This document shows, in pieces, positions 63,686 through 64,000 of a stretch of 64,000 nucleotides of DNA. Numbering within the stretch: position 1 is the stretch's first letter; every line of letters begins with the position of its first letter. Below the pieces are notes generated by a model. That model was not told the DNA's origin. It ran no database searches and saw only the letters and a program-made list of their open reading frames with translations. The DNA lies in contig JAFDVO010000047.1 in assembly GCA_018268955.1 (NCBI GenBank), forward strand, positions 1 to 64,000, read 5' to 3'. The DNA comes from Acidobacteriota bacterium (GTDB taxonomy: Bacteria; Acidobacteriota; Vicinamibacteria; Vicinamibacterales; CAVVIG01). Position numbers and translations under genes: made by a program.

Positions 63686-64000
63686 ATGGCTAAGAAGACC
63701 GCAACTCCACGCTCGAAGACCACCACGCCGCAGGCTGACGCCACGGACGTCGTCGCTGCTGCTCCGAAGCCGCGCGCAAAACGCGCTGCGAAACCTGCGG
63801 CGTCGCCTGTTGTCGCCGAACCAGACACGCTTGTGCAGCCCCAGGTGGACGAGACGACACTCGTGTCGGACGAGTGGGAGCCGAGCGACGAGGAGATTCG
63901 CGTGCGCGCGTACCACCGGTACCTCGAGCGTGGCGGCGAGCACGGCATGGACTTTGAGGACTGGATTCAGGCGCGGCACGAGTTGAAGAACAAGCGATAG
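63686..64000 (+). CDS. DUF2934 protein
   Basis: 104 aa. The N-terminal half is Lys/Ala/Pro-rich and disordered (KKTATPRSKTTTP, KPRAKRAAKPA). The C-terminal about 40 residues form the DUF2934 motif EEIRVRAYHRYLERGG followed by DFEDWIQARHEL. DUF2934 proteins are small and of unknown function. The ATG at 63686 starts the basic region. The stop codon is the last three bases of the window, so the gene is complete. Confidence 0.88.
   Translation: MAKKTATPRSKTTTPQADATDVVAAAPKPRAKRAAKPAASPVVAEPDTLVQPQVDETTLVSDEWEPSDEEIRVRAYHRYLERGGEHGMDFEDWIQARHELKNKR

Overview
The window is a 64 kb piece of a high-GC bacterial chromosome with dense, short-gapped gene packing. It contains quinoprotein dehydrogenases, BACON-domain secreted proteins, a carboxypeptidase-regulatory-like TonB receptor, DUF2934, a GlgX-GlgE-TreS/Mak glucan cluster, many c-type cytochromes and a Hyb-type [NiFe]-hydrogenase. 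That combination suggests an Acidobacteriota relative, probably Vicinamibacteria. This is inferred from gene content only; no rRNA is present. I saw no insertion sequence, prophage or CRISPR array. One tRNA (His) is present.

Layout. (1) 1-6.2 kb, plus strand: the 3' end of pyruvate:ferredoxin oxidoreductase, two universal stress proteins, a GNAT/ADP-forming acyl-CoA synthetase fusion, a ZIP metal transporter and a DUF6544-like protein. (2) 6.4-19.8 kb, minus strand: one long operon encoding a periplasmic quinone-linked group 1c-like [NiFe]-hydrogenase. Its order is small subunit, FeS subunit, NrfD-type membrane subunit, large subunit, maturation protease, hypF, hypC, hypD, hypE, a stand-alone formyltransferase, a stand-alone crotonase, hypA, hypB. 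A good sigma-54 -24/-12 match lies just upstream. (3) 20.3-29.8 kb, minus strand: Hsp20; feoB-feoA with an AhbD/NirJ-type radical SAM enzyme; a c-type cytochrome/cytochrome b electron-transfer module (1 heme, 9 hemes, cytochrome b, 6 hemes); a BACON protein. (4) 30-37.8 kb: small stress and signalling genes (CoA-binding protein, CBS-pair proteins, tandem Usp, a degenerate diadenylate-cyclase-fold protein, 2OG dioxygenase) and small cytochromes. (5) 38-44.7 kb: a PQQ dehydrogenase, a heme/copper monooxygenase-like protein, a GGDEF protein, tRNA-His and a secreted HpcH/HpaI aldolase. (6) 44.7-53.8 kb: a two-component system divergent from a LolA-like/TonB receptor pair, then an HD-GYP-GAF-GGDEF protein. 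(7) 54-64 kb: GrpE, a YedY-like molybdoenzyme, and GlgX, GlgE and a TreS-maltokinase fusion for trehalose-to-alpha-glucan conversion, then DUF2934.

How it may work together: H2 oxidised in the periplasm feeds quinone, and the multiheme/cytochrome b module is a candidate partner in quinone-linked electron flow. PFOR plus the ADP-forming synthetase could yield ATP from pyruvate. Hsp20, Usp and CBS proteins and storage glucan fit a micro-oxic or starvation lifestyle. The most unusual element is the formyltransferase plus crotonase pair translationally coupled inside the hyp operon. These are the two catalytic modules that other bacteria fuse as HypX, the enzyme that makes the active-site CO ligand from formyl-tetrahydrofolate, and no fused hypX is present here. 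A second unusual theme is recurrent 7-8 bp degenerate tandem repeats in many intergenic gaps, including gaps inside the hydrogenase operon.
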